The notes beneath the pieces were generated by a model that did no database searches, was not told the origin of the DNA, and saw only the letters and a program-made list of their open reading frames with translations. A DNA stretch of 64,000 nt from assembly GCA_034231615.1 (NCBI GenBank), contig CM067309.1, positions 28,109,661 through 28,173,660 of the forward strand, given 5' to 3'. This document shows, piece by piece, positions 1 through 11,239 of this stretch; positions within the stretch are counted from its first letter, which is position 1, and the number at the start of each line of letters is the position of its first letter. The translations under genes were made by a program, and so were the position numbers. This DNA comes from Meghimatium bilineatum. Taxonomy: Eukaryota > Mollusca > Gastropoda > Stylommatophora > Philomycidae.

Positions 1-171
1 CAAATGATTCTAAATCATTAAGGATATTGTGAACAGGATGTTACCAATCGTCTCAGTCCAGGCGTAGCTTCTAGTTGCAATTGAGATTTCTTCAGTGATT
101 GTTCCTTCACATGTTCCTCGCTGTACCTCCGTTGTAGATGACGATGACCATAAGCTCAACTGGGTCGTTGA

Positions 172-430
172 TTATATCTTCGGTGTGTCCAGAGTGGCAA
201 TGTATATGACATATGATATGCATATTAGTGCCTGAAATTTTCTACACTGCTCTGAGCATGTGTGGGAGGAGTCTGTGTGATATTTAGCCGCCCTTGCCTT
301 TCTTCTAACCCATTTTTGTTTCGCATCGTGTATAAGGATCTCTGCAGCTGCTGCACCGATCTTGAGTCTGTGCCGCCAGTCGGATTTGTCTTGTTCAAGA
401 CTCTCCCATGAATTTGTGTTTTTGTCGATG
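172..430 (-). pseudogene. LINE C-terminal fragment with degenerate zinc finger
   Basis: On the minus strand this encodes a stretch like the C-terminal tail of CR1/RTE-type LINE polyproteins. It has a tryptophan-containing helix (LEQDKSDWRHRLKIGAAAAE), a basic linker rich in K/R/A, and then SHTCSEQCRKFQA, which resembles a mutated C2H2 finger of the type that ends many of these proteins. The second half of the finger is lost. It lies directly downstream, on the same strand, of another LINE tail ending in a TCATCATCAT run (plus-strand reading). No catalytic domain is present, so it is a dead 3' fragment. The family assignment rests on pattern only. Confidence 0.5.
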
Positions 431-437
431 TAAATTA

Positions 438-1130
438 TCATCATCATAAAGTGCCGTCTCCACAGCGACGGTTGGCTGCAACAGATCTCTAACATCCCCT
501 GTTTCTTGTCGTTGTGGTACACTCTGCTAGACTGTAACCTTTCCATCTCGAGATGTTGCTCTCCCACTTGTATATCTGCTTGCCTCTTGCTCGCCTCCCC
601 TTGACTTACCATCAAGAAAGGTTTTTATCAAGGTGTCATATCTTTTAATATGTCAAAAATATTGTATTTGTTTGATCAAAAATACCTTCAAAAATTATTT
701 CCTCATACGAAATGTTGTTAGAACTTCTTTGTTGGTTTTCTTCTCTTTTAATAATATTCCTATATGTCCACATCTCAAAGGCATCAATTCTGTCTTCTAA
801 TTATTTGTTCATTGTCCATTTTTCTGAGCAATGAATTAATATAGAATAGTAGTACTTTATAATTCTCGTGTCAAGCTTGTTTGTAATTTGTTTAATTGTT
901 AATATTTTCCTCGTGTCATTGAAAGTATTTTTAGTCATTCCTATTCACCTTTTAAACCCTATTTCACATCTGCAATCATTTGTGATTATGTGTGCGAGAT
1001 ATTGATGTCGCTATACGTATTGTAGTTTCTCTCCATGAATTTTATGTTTAGCACCTGTTCTTCTGTGACATTGCTCATTATCAATTTGTGTGTGTGTGTG
1101 TGTAAATGTTTAAATCTAGTCCATATTCTT
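438..1130 (-). pseudogene. RTE-like LINE 3' part (family A)
   Basis: Translations in several minus-strand frames match the post-RT region of an RTE-like LINE. Readable pieces are EEQVLNIKF, a degraded YLGH/SDGRCE-type block, an AFEMWTYRNI block and the terminal MERLQSSRVYHNDKKQ segment. The element ends in a TGATGATGAT tail. The same family recurs at about 43.2-44.2 kb on the plus strand, where the order of blocks is clearer, and as short pieces at 10.9-11.2, 12.3-12.4 and 63.9 kb. Numerous stops and frameshifts mean it is inactive; the RT catalytic core is absent here. Confidence 0.6.
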
Positions 1131-1639
1131 TACTTAAGTTATCAACTTGAACTATTAGTCTTTGTAGTTTCAGTTCACTTGCTGCTAAAATGATGGCGTG
1201 AATCAGTGATTCCTTAGCAGTGTTTTTAAAACGCTATTTTTGTAGTCAGTTTCTTAAAGTAACGATGCCTTGACTATAGTATGTTGGTATGAATGATGCA
1301 TCGTAAAAGTAGTAAAGATCCATATTCCATACATTTATGACGTTTTGGGGAATACTGAGTTGATCTCTAACTTTCATTGACCAACGGCATACCTAGGGAT
1401 TATGTGGTCAGCATCACGTCCGCCGCATTTACTTTTCCAGGAGACTTTGTAACATTCACCTTTGGCTGGGCTGACCTAGGTGCCGATGCTGATTTAAATG
1501 ATATTTCCAGATAAACTGGAAATTGAATCTCGTATCCTAGCTTTGGAAATCAGTATACTAATCACTGATCTACCTCGACCCAATAGGATTGAGACATAGT
1601 CATATACAATTGTATGTGCCTAGGTGTAACTACTAGACT
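1131..1639. other. No recognisable gene
   Basis: AT-rich sequence without a convincing ORF or repeat relationship inside the window. It includes a short (TG)n run near 1090-1103 just upstream. Nothing functional can be supported. Confidence 0.4.
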
Positions 1640-2720
1640 TGGTTACTTCCTGTCATCCTTTCATGAAGACATGGGCGGAAACGTATAGTTCGAGGGCAAT
1701 ACGTCTGGTAGCTTTGCAGTAAAGACTGGAGCAAAGCAGGGCTGCGTTCTAGCTACACCCTCATCGGAATCTTCATCGCAGCGTTTCTGAAACATGCTCT
1801 TGCAGATGCAGCAGGTGATGTTTTCTTCCTTACCATTTACGATGGATCACGCTTCAACTTAGCACGTCTCAGAATGCAGACGGAAACATAAGAACTACTC
1901 GTCAGCGAACTTCTTCTCGCTGATGATGCTGCACTAGTGCCACACAGGGAATCCACTTTGCAGTCACCAATTGACAACATATCAAATACCTGCTAGCTGT
2001 TCTCTACGACAATAACATGACTAAAACTGTGGCACTGTGTCAGGATCTACAGTCCCAACAAACATCAACTTAAACAACACTCATATAAAGCAAGTCGACA
2101 ACCTTTGCTACCTATGATCCACAATTACATCTACCCTTTACCTAGACAATGAAATAAAGGCATATATACGGAAAGCAACTACCATTTTTGGTGGACTGTC
2201 AAAGCGAGCTTGAAAAAAAAACCCATAAGCCAAAATTAAAAACAAAGATACAGATCTATCAAACATGCGTGATGAGTACAGAGTTTGAAACGTTAACTAC
2301 CTACACTAAACATGTTGTGAGACTAATATCTTTCATCTAAAATGTTTCCGCAAGATCTTAAACATTAAATGGCACGAACAAAATCACCAACATGGAATTG
2401 TTACATTGCAATCAGCTACCATCTGCCATGGAAACACTCAATATAAATAGATTGCGTTGGCTGGGTCACGTCCACAGAATGCAAAAAATTGCCGCATCTC
2501 AAAACAAGTATTATTCGGAGAAGTGGCTGAAGGTTATCGAGGCCGCAGCAGACCAATGCTGAAGAATAAAGACATCTGTAAATCCTCAATGAAAAGTTTC
2601 CACATAGAATCCAAAAACTAGGAAAAAAAACGGCGGAAACTCGGGATGCATAGAGAGGGAACAGCATTGTTCAGAAATACTATGTTTAAAGATATGAACA
2701 AAGACAAGAAACCAACATAA
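1640..2720 (+). pseudogene. CR1/RTE-like LINE reverse transcriptase relic
   Basis: The plus strand carries the second half of a LINE RT and its C-terminal region, in several frames. The RT5 region reads KTGAKQGCVLAPTLIGIF. It is followed by a TIYDGSRFNLARLR block and a LLADDAALV box, which stands in place of the usual YADD. Further on come a CFRKILNIKW block, a RLRWLGHVHRM-like block and a final helix with GTALFRNTMFKDM. The order matches CR1-like LINEs known from many invertebrates. There is no endonuclease or first RT half, so it is 5'-truncated. Stops and frameshifts mark it as dead. Confidence 0.65.
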
Positions 2721-2924
2721 CGTTTCAACTTGTGTGTTTGCGCTTTGTTCTATATTAGTATTCCCAAGTGGTATTGATAAAGTGCGTTCTAAAATGGCAC
2801 ACTTGACATCCTTTTCCAATGGAAAGCTATATACAAGTGCTTAAAATGTCATGGACAAAAACAGGGTCCAACACAGACTTGAACACAATAGACTTGAACA
2901 TAGACTTCCACCATGTCGTGAAAG

Positions 2925-3143
2925 TCGACTAAGAAGGTTATGGGATGGAGTTGGCTGCCCCATCCCATATAGGGTCAGTGACCCAAAGCCATGCTGAAGT
3001 CGGTAGTGTCAGACCGAAAGGCGCAGATATCGTAGCAATGCTTTAAACCATGACAGAACGCATTTCGTTCTCCGGAGTACATCCTGCTAATCTGCAGGAG
3101 TTTGAGAACGAACGCAGAAGAAGAAAAAGAAGAAGAAGAGCAC
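2925..3143 (+). repeat. Retroposon 3' end ending in an AGAAGAAG tail
   Basis: This segment carries a TGGGATGGAGTTGGCTGCCC box, then 'ccgaaaggcgcagatat', then a 'catcctgctaatctgcagga' box, and finishes in a run of AAG/GAA. The same order of boxes recurs at 3938-4113. The polarity and simple tail indicate the 3' UTR of a LINE or of a SINE that borrowed it. The autonomous partner is not identified in the window. Confidence 0.5.
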
Positions 3144-3688
3144 CATGATGACCAACTCCGTTGAAGTGTGTGGCCACAGGATTTGGTGTTCTGTGCGTAA
3201 TGGCATGAAGATGGTTACAAAAGCGATCATATTCATTGAGGGTTTATCAGATCAATCACCGTGCAACCTTAAACCCCTAGTAGTTGACAAACTACTATGG
3301 GCCTATCGAAGCTCTTCCCCTGTGGAGATTCACAGCACAAGTATAGTTTTATCTCCTTAGAGTAGGTGGTTTCTCCTAAAAACAGCACACCTCTGAGAGT
3401 TAGAGCCTTCTATAAATGAAATGAAGCTTTGATAAAACCTAGCTATTACACAAAAGAATAACGAGCTCAATTGCTTGTAATTCCTGAGGACCGAAATAAA
3501 TAAACAAACGCCCACCCCCCCCCCCCCCCCAAAAGGCTTTTCTTCGTATAGGTTGACTTTTCAGTTAATACCACTCTGTACCCAACAAACCGAAGCGTAT
3601 CTGACAAAAAGAAGAGGGACACATAAGAAAAAATGTACAGTAACATGATTAACGATAACTAGGTAGATGCTAGAGTCAATTCAATACG
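3144..3688. other. Non-coding stretch with poly(C) run
   Basis: No coding potential that I trust; the small ORF at 3145-3360 has no recognisable features. A 16-base poly(C) tract lies at about 3515-3530. Confidence 0.4.
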
Positions 3689-3792
3689 GACCGTTCAGAA
3701 AGCAGTGGCAAACCACTGAACATATTTATATTGCCTATAAAGTCACTACATCCAACAAATTATGGGTTGATCATTATGTTCTGAATAGGATA
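3689..3792 (+). repeat. SINE body fragment
   Basis: The box 'accgttcagaaagcagtggc' followed by 'aaaccactgaacatatttat' and 'attgcctataaa' matches a second site at 32,418-32,520 over about 100 bp. The second site is preceded by a tRNA-like B box. This copy lacks the tRNA-like head, so it is a 5'-truncated SINE. Confidence 0.5.
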
Positions 3793-3937
3793 CGTTAATA
3801 ATTTAAAATTTAGTTAGATGTACCGAGAAATGAAGCATAATTAAAACTATTGCCAGTGTGTTGCGGTGTCCGAGAGGGGAGTAAAGAATAGCAACCCTGT
3901 TTACGTTCCATGAATGTCATTAGAGGTGTCTGTTAAA

Positions 3938-4113
3938 GTTATGGGGTGAAGTTGGCTGTCCCATCCCATACCATATAGGGTCAAAGTGAAGTTGGATGTT
4001 TCAGATCGAAATGCGCAGATATTGCAGCAATGCTGTAAACCATTACACAAGAAAATCCGTTCTTCAGACTACATCCTGCTAATATGCAGAAATTTAAGAA
4101 CGAATGCCGAATA
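3938..4113 (+). repeat. Second copy of the 2.9 kb retroposon 3' end
   Basis: It shares ordered boxes with 2925-3143: a GGGGTGAAGTTGGCTGTCCC-like box, a 'cgaaatgcgcagatatt' box and 'acatcctgctaatatgcaga'. It lacks a clear AAG tail. Both copies are in the same orientation about 1 kb apart. Confidence 0.5.
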
Positions 4114-5848
4114 TTAAAACTATAATAAAAACGTACAAAATGCACTATAAATAATGTAAACAGAGAACTTCAACATTGCGGCCAACGGGGCTTTTGTCAA
4201 CACAACACGGACAAAAATATTGAATATAAGAGAAGTAAATGAAATATGATACTATATATAATATTAAATCTGTAGCGAGCGAAAATGGAAAGAGAGTATC
4301 TGACAAAACAGGAAGCATGACATCTATCGCGCTTGACCAGAGCAAAATAGGGATCAAATAATACAGTTAGTGGTACTATGAATATCATGCATGCCGCAGG
4401 ATCGACTTAATAAATTTAACATTCCTCAGACGGTCAAATTTACCGCAAAAGGCCACAAAGTTAGATGTATCGCTTGAAAGGCTCGAATACAGCATTCAAG
4501 CTGTAAACCAAGAAACAATACAATATATTCCTATTACTGTATGGTGATAACTGGAATGGGAGAACAAAAAAACCACTATAATTCTTTTTTGAACTTGTGC
4601 GCGCGAATAACACAGTAGACAGTTTAGTGGCCGGGAATTGTGGTGTGTTGAGAATAGAAACATTAATGAACATATTTCCTGGGAATATATCTTCTTCAAC
4701 AATAAGGTTTTCGGCATGCTAAAACAGGCAAAAAAATATGGGAGTGTACATCTGGTCTATAATCACATGAGCACTCACTTTATGTGGCCACTATAGGCAG
4801 CTGTGATGTATTGGACAGGCTTGATCGTGGACAATTGACTACCACCCCAGATTTTAGATAGAATGAACAGGAATCACTTTTCTTCCAGGAATTCCCAAGC
4901 AGTGCTCACACTGTGTCTCTTTAATTAGGCTGCGTTCTCGTTTGCCAAGTTGGCCGATTAAGAACAGGAAGATAAGAGAAGATTAATGGCAACGGGAGCA
5001 GCAGAAATGATGAGAAATCTGAAAGCTGGCGATTTTTTTCCCACAGAAAAATGTATACGCTTTGAAAAAAAAATATTTTTAAAATTTAATTTGGTTTTCT
5101 TTTAATAAATCCCCTCTTGAAGAATGAAATGACGAGCATTTGGAAGCATTTGTCAAAAACATGTTGATATCTCTTCTGTTTCTTGTGAAACATGTGAATT
5201 GCCTTGACGGAATGAAACTTGTTTACCGGATTTTTATTCAGATTTTATTTGAAAAAAAAACAAAACATCATTGCCTGTAATAAGTCGCTTTGATGAGGAT
5301 GAGGACAACGACGATGTCGAGGATGATAGTGTCTCTTGTAGCAGATATAATGTCCTACTAGAAAACGAAGTTGCTTTATATCGCCATTTTATTTGCGCCA
5401 ATGACATGACATATCTGACTTCGGAAAGGGCAATTATATTAGTTACTATATACGGATTAGTTTCTGCAGAAAAGTCGAAATCGGTGTAATATTATCTCTT
5501 AAGGTCAGGTTAAACCCCCCTAAAAAAAATTATTGCATATGCTGGAAGCAGTGCTTTAAATTGATACATAATGTGTTAAAGATTCAGGAAATTTAACTTT
5601 TTGGGGTAAAATGAACATAATTTTAGAAATTTCGCTGAAAATGTTATGTTTTATGCGACAAAATTGTGAAATCTATGGGCCTGTCATTAAGTTTCTATCT
5701 CAAAAACTAACATAGATATCTTAATGAAATTTGATATACACATAAAGGATAATGATACCTTTCAGATGGACCATTTAACTCTTTGATCAGAGATATTGTT
5801 CAAATGTTATATTATGTTATGTGAAAAAATAATTTTAAAAAAAACTTT
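4114..5848. other. No recognisable gene
   Basis: About 1.7 kb of AT-rich sequence. ORFs here are short and lack known motifs. An acidic ORF at 5271-5489 (DEDEDNDDVEDD) looks like low-complexity chance coding. A repeat relationship to elements outside the window cannot be tested here. Confidence 0.4.
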
Positions 5849-5859
5849 ACGTAAGGGTT

Positions 5860-7085
5860 GGGGTGCAAAGGGAACGCATTGCTTTAGGCGGGCCCAGGGT
5901 TAGCAGATAACCAAGATCCCAAATGTACCTCCACGTGTGCACCTTGGAAACAGAAATACAGCAGCTCGAGCTGATTCTGGCCAAATCATTTGGGGATCGT
6001 GTCCGAGAATGTGGAGGTAGCAGATGGAAAGAGATTTGACTGCACAAGAGACAGACAATATCTCCGACACCACCAGCATCACCACATATAACGACACTGT
6101 CTACATACAGTGAAGCTAGTCAGTTCAGTCCGAACATTGGAGGAGCGGCCAATGTAAAATGTACGTAAAGGTAGATGTATGGCGAGAGACAAATAGAGTT
6201 CATACAGAGTACAATGAAACAATGAAAGGGCAGAACAGCGCTAGAGGGCAGCGCGAACTGCAAATAGAAAGTGAAAAATCCTTAGGAAAGGGGAACTACA
6301 AGCTCCGTCAGCTCGAGACGAGCTTCTAGTTACCTGTGTTCCTTACAGGCAGAGACCCAGACCCATTCATTGGCGTTTGGTAAAGCAAGAAGACCTAATC
6401 CAACTCTAATGTCGAGCCTTCATATACCGGAAGTACACTTGCAGAGAGAAAGGGTTCCGTACCCGATGCGCTCAGGCACAAAAGGGACAACGATTTAGCC
6501 CTGGCCCAACTCTACTGTCAGGTTTTCCTACACCGGAAATACACTTGAAGAGAGAAAGGGTTCAGTACATGATGGGCTCAGGCGCTATTGGGACAAGGAC
6601 GCTTAGCTCGAGAACGCCTTGCTCTCAAACGCGTGGTGTGAGACTCGAACTTGGACAAGGGGTACACGATGTCGGTGAATGACACCTCGGCTAAGAGGGC
6701 GCAAGAGCCAGGGTCCAACTCCTCTGTTGAGTTCTTCCGCTTAAGGAACCAGGCTCATGGATGAGAAACGGTTCAGTACCCAATGGGCACAGGCACAGCA
6801 CGTCCAATTACACAAGGCAAGTTCATATACAGTGGAACACCTCGTGCGAGTCAGACGAGAGCAAAAATCGTCTGGACGAAGAGTCGCCACTACGCGTGTC
6901 TGGAGACATATATAGAGGCTGTCACATGCTAAGGGTAGCCCGCCCGAATTGTCAAGGTATGCCGAAATCGGATGTGCTAGGCCTACAAGGCGCGTAACGG
7001 TGGCACAACGTAATCACACTCCCGGCGGAAATCGCACGGATATCCGTGATGGTTACAATGGAGCGAACGCAAAACAAACAAACAA
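5860..7085 (+). mobile_element. 1.3 kb retroposon, copy 1 (shorter form)
   Basis: First of five related copies in the window. The 5' end reads GGGGTGCAAAGGGAACGC. The body contains ~106 bp internal repeats beginning CCAACTCTA (here at 6400 and 6506, followed by a diverged unit at 6715). The 3' end has a conserved hairpin and an ACAAAC-type tail. It is ~107 bp shorter than the other long copies because it has two rather than three clear internal units; the first unit looks like a fusion of units 1 and 2. The flanks share ACGTAAGG (5849-5856 and 7086-7093), consistent with a partly decayed 11-bp TSD. No coding function is evident. Confidence 0.75.
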
Positions 7086-7159
7086 ACGTAAGGCGATCAT
7101 GTTTCTCCACGACTCTCTGTCTATTGTGTTGTCAATAAGCTAGGTTGATGAGCTTCTAC

Positions 7160-8430
7160 CATGCCACAATACAAGTCAATCTAGTAACTTTTCTCTTTGT
7201 CGTCCCCTATCTCTTCTCCCCTTGATCTTTCCAGTGGTTATTAAGCGATCAAACTGTGTTCTTCTCAGCACATGCCCTAGAAACATTGACGGTCTGCCTC
7301 TAATGTTTGATATGATTGATCTTTTCACGCCAGCATCAATAAGAACCTCCGTATTAGTTTTCTTAGCTGTCCATGGTATTTTTATCATTCTTCTCAGAAA
7401 CCACATTTCTGTAGCCTCTAATTCGCTTTGAATTTTTTGTTTACAGTCCATGCTTCACAACCATAAAAATAATTGTTTTCATATAACATCTCAGCATTCG
7501 AATTTGGACCTGCATTGATATTCTTCCATTGCACAAAATGGTTCTCATTTTTTTGAATGTTGATTTGGCTTGTACTGTTCGGCTCTTTATCTCACTTGAG
7601 CATCTACCTTCTGATGTTAACAGGGTGCCAAGATATTTCACTTTTTTAACTTGTTATGATTTTGTGTCATTAATTATTATGTTGCATCTTGGTGGTGTAA
7701 GTCTCTTCGATACAACCATTATTTCTGTTTTCTTCTTGTTTAAACTGAGGCCTTTGTTTTCACTTTCTTTCACTACTTTATCTAATAGGGATTGTAGTTC
7801 CTGTTCGCTTTCTGCGATCAGTACTGTGTCATCAGCATATCTCAAGTTATTTATATTGCATCCTTCCACTTTTATTCCTGGCATATCTTCTATATTTCGC
7901 ATAATGTATTCTGTATACAGGGAGAAAAGATCACGTGACTTTACACACCTTGCTGACGCCCATTTCTATCTTTTGAAATCAACCTATAGTGTTGAACTTT
8001 CATCGCAGCCGTTTGTTTCCAATACATATTTCTTACTCTTCTTAGATCTTTTCCATCAATGTTAAGATTTTCTAGCAGTTTTATAATCTCTGAATGTTTC
8101 ACCTTGTCAAATGCTTTGCTGTAATCTATGAAGCACAGATAAGTTCATAGACAGTTCTTGTTGTACTTCTATGGCCTCTCCATTAATGTTCTTACTATAT
8201 ATTGGGCACTCCTTGTGCCTTTTCCTTCTACGAATCCGCATTGTTCGTCTACTATCTCTGGTTTTATGTTTCCTCTTATACGCCTCATTATTATGCCAAG
8301 ATGAATCTTGGTCATCTGACTCATAAGACTGATTGTTATGTGGTCTTTGCAATCTACTGCACCAGGTTTCTTTTTTAGGGCTATGAAAATTGATTGTAGA
8401 AATCCGATGGAATATAGCCACAAATTTGGA
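7160..8430 (-). pseudogene. RTE-like LINE RT relic (family C), minus strand
   Basis: From right to left the minus strand reads IFIALKKKPGAVDCKDH, GFVEGKGTRSAQYIVRTLMERP, a degraded AFDKVKH block, an RT5 remnant, NNLRYADDTVLIAESEQEL, YLGTLLTSEGRC and a C-terminal block ending GRRDRGRQREKLLD. This is the standard order of RT motifs and C-terminal region in RTE/CR1-like LINEs. The YADD catalytic box survives, but the frame is broken several times. The 5' end abuts a Mutator-like transposase relic near 8.43-8.55 kb. The same family occurs in the opposite orientation at 9.75-10.68 kb. Confidence 0.7.
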
Positions 8431-8553
8431 TAGCATATATTAAAAACGTTTTGAGATATCTCCTGAATGCCGACTGAAAACATTGAGAAAAGTAGTTTTG
8501 AGAAAAATGCAAAAATCTGACTTACAATGCTGATCGTATATGTAAATCCAAAC

Positions 8554-9312
8554 CTAGTAAGCTCCTGCTGCATAGGAATCATCTTTTTCATGTTTCTTGG
8601 CTTCATCTACACTTTTTCTTGCTCTTTTTAGTTTTCTATCTGTTATATTTCATTCTTCGGCCTCTCTTACTCTGAGTCGTCCGATACTCTGAAATATCGT
8701 ACTATTGTGGTACCCATAGCTAATTCCTAATTTCTTCAAAATGACAGTCCTGAAAGTCAGTCCTGCCTAGCTTCCCTTCATTGAATGCCATAATGGCATC
8801 ATTTACAGCTAATTCCAACTTCTCTTTTCCTACAAATGTTGCTTTAGGACAGCTATCCCAGATAGGGTGATGGATTGTTTCATGTGAATTTTGTGTCCCA
8901 CTGGGCAAACAAACATTTTAACCAATTATAATCCGGAAGATCCTCAAAAACAGGTTTTATTATTTATGTGACAAAATCAGTCAGCTTATTTCTGCTTTGA
9001 CTGTGGCATCATGATTGTGAACAGTTTAGATGTATTCCTTGCATATGTTCCAAGATTGTCCATATTGCTTTCTTCATAGTCTAAATTTCCCAGATTTCAC
9101 CTAATGCACCCTGAATTCTTTTTATTGCTGCTTTTGTTAGTCTTCCTGCTCCTCCAATTCCTTTATATGTTCTGCCATTCTCTATAAATGATGTGTGCGT
9201 TATAACTGAAACTTTATGTAAGAGTCTTGTGCCCATAGGCTTGTGAACATGGCCTCACCATTCTAGTTTTCTTATTAATTTATCTAAATAACCAGTAACC
9301 ATGGAATCTTTA
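8554..9312 (-). pseudogene. Mutator-like transposase, C-terminal relic
   Basis: Minus-strand translation in mixed frames gives GYLDKLIRKLEW*GHVHK, YKGIGGAGRLTKAAIKRIQG, a KPVFEDL block, a TQNSHET block, IWDSCPKATFVGKEKLELA and a basic C terminus KHEKDDSYAAGAY followed by a stop at 8554-8556. This order resembles the Mutator-like transposase domain found in many uncharacterised animal proteins (CHVHK, GxGxLT, TQNxNE and CPK motifs). The N-terminal DNA-binding part is missing. It is the only DNA-transposase coding relic I recognise in the window. Its preserved natural C terminus suggests truncation from the 5' side. It has stops and frameshifts, so it is inactive. Confidence 0.6.
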
Positions 9313-9373
9313 AAAAATATTTAAAAATACTTCCAGATGGATGATTACAACTAGACATGTTGTTGAAGACAAC

Positions 9374-9450
9374 TAGAAGAAGCAATCCGTTGAATATTTT
9401 CTCAGGAATGGGGACTTTTAAAGAACATATCACAGCAACTGAAGATTTTT
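9374..9450 (+). repeat. ~75 bp direct repeat, left copy
   Basis: It contains 'gttgaatattttctca' and 'aatggggacttt', and matches 10,849-10,925 in the same orientation. The two copies bracket a LINE relic. Origin unknown. Confidence 0.5.
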
Positions 9451-9752
9451 ATTTTTTTTCCTTCTATATCTCTAAACATAGTGTTTCTGTACAAATCTTC
9501 TCCCGCACCAAGGTTCTGCCTCCTGTGACAACCTCCAGACACGATTGTTTATAGTACAGGCATCCTACATATGGCAGCTTGTCATCAATCTAAACATTAG
9601 ATCATAACCAAGGTCAAACTTGCTTGCCGTTTACCGCTATTTGAGTCACTACCGCCGTGACTACAAAGACGTTTGCATTTATTGGACACTGAATGACTTA
9701 GTTTCAGCTCTGATATAAGACATAGCAATATTGAACATGTGTATGACTCAAA

Positions 9753-10686
9753 ATGTACTTAATGCTTCTCAATTATGCTGGGTTAGATCACGGTGTACGG
9801 CAGGGATGTGTATTGTCAACATATTTTTCTCTTTATATCGAGAATATATTCAGATCAATTAAGAATATGTCAGGCATTAAAATAGGAGGACACAATAGCA
9901 ATAATCTACCATATGCAGATGATACTGTGTTGATAGCAGACAGTCAAGAACATCTCCAAGATCTGTTAAACAGGACCCTGATAGAAAGTGAACAAAAAGG
10001 TTTAACATAAAAAAGACAGAGACAGTGATAATATCAGGAAATAGTACCGCATCAAATAATGAAATAGTATTAAATGAGAAAATGGTAAAGCAAGTGAATA
10101 GTTTCAAATATTTAGGAACATTAATAACTTCAAATGGTAAATGCAAAATAGAATGTATACACAGAATAGGACAAGCAAAAGCAGCATTCAATAAAATGAA
10201 AAATATCCTGTGCAACAATTCCATATCGATGGATACTAGAAAACGTGTCGTCAAATGCTACATTGAAGCAGTGCTACTTTATTGAGGTGAAGCAAGAACA
10301 ATAAATAAGACATCACAAAACTCATTGGAGGCAGCGAAAATGTGGCTTATTTGAAGAATGTTACGCATTCCTTCGACAGCAAAGATTACTAATGAAGAAT
10401 GTCTTAGAAGGATGGATGTGAAAAGATGCATTATTGATAATATAAGAAAAAGATAGCCAACATTTATTGAGCACATAATGAGAAGAGAAGGTATTGAGAA
10501 TACAGTGATAACAGGAAATATAGAAGGGAAAAGATCACGGGGAAGATCCAGAGAAAAGATATTGGACAGTTTGACTAAATGGCTACGATTGACAACACCA
10601 GCAGAGATGATGACATATATGAGAGATCGATGTACATGGAGAAATATGATTGCCATCGCCTTTCGGCATGGCACTTGGTGATGATG
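9753..10686 (+). pseudogene. RTE-like LINE RT relic (family C), plus strand
   Basis: Blocks in order: DHGVRQGCVLSTYFSLYIENI (RT5), NNLPYADDTVLIADSQEHL (catalytic YADD), VNSFKYLGTLITSNGKCK, a degraded helix block around 10,290-10,470, and a C-terminal RSRGRSREKILDSLTKWL segment ending RHGTW with a TGATGATGA run. These blocks match the minus-strand relic at 7.2-8.4 kb almost position for position. Both relics are 5'-truncated copies of one family. Three frames are used and stops interrupt it. The first RT half and endonuclease are absent. Confidence 0.7.
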
Positions 10687-10848
10687 AGATCCCATGGTGG
10701 AAGTGTGTTCATTTAATACTACATGCGCTTTGTGTCGGGAACTTCAGGAGATACAGAAAATGATCAAAACTGAAACCCCTTTGCTATATTAACACATGTA
10801 TGGTAAGTACGGCCTTTTGTGTCGTGCAGATGGTTATTTGGCAATAAG

Positions 10849-10925
10849 AAGAGGCAATCTGTTGAATATTTTCTCAGAAATGGGGACTTTTCAAGCGCTC
10901 ATATCACAAACGGAAGATTTTTGTT
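10849..10925 (+). repeat. ~75 bp direct repeat, right copy
   Basis: Partner of 9374-9450, with the same 'gttgaatattttctcagaaa' and 'tggggactttt' boxes. It is too short and diverged to be called an LTR. Confidence 0.5.
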
Positions 10926-10929
10926 TGCT

Positions 10930-11160
10930 GTGTTGTTAAAGTGTTGTTAGAACCTCCTTATTTGCTATCTTCTCTTTCCGTGATGTTCTCCCTATTCTTC
11001 TATATATACACATCTCAAATGCATGAATTCTGTCTTCTAATTGTTTATTGTTCATGTTTCTGAGCCATACATTAATATAGAAAAGATGTAGCATTGTATA
11101 ATTATTATTTTTAGCTTGTTTGTAATTTCTTTAGATGGTAATATTTTCCAAATGTTAAAC
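10930..11160 (-). pseudogene. RTE-like LINE family A fragment
   Basis: The reverse complement resembles the region of 43.6-43.9 kb that encodes NYKQVKNENYK, an ILMYGSETWT-like block and FEMW. This is a short internal post-RT fragment in many frames. It may share an origin with the piece at 438-1130. Confidence 0.45.
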
Positions 11161-11239
11161 TTTAAACCATTACACTAAATCATTGTCTGAATTACCTCCT
11201 GCTAATCCGTACAGAACAACACAGAAGAACAACCTCAAC

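Noticed and set aside
5271-5489. 72-residue ORF with an acidic start
   Set aside because: Low-complexity Asp/Glu stretch in AT-rich DNA with no homologous features.
9374-10925. LTR retrotransposon with short LTRs around 9.4-10.9 kb
   Set aside because: The repeats are only ~75 bp, lack TG...CA ends that I can see, and the enclosed RT is of the non-LTR type.
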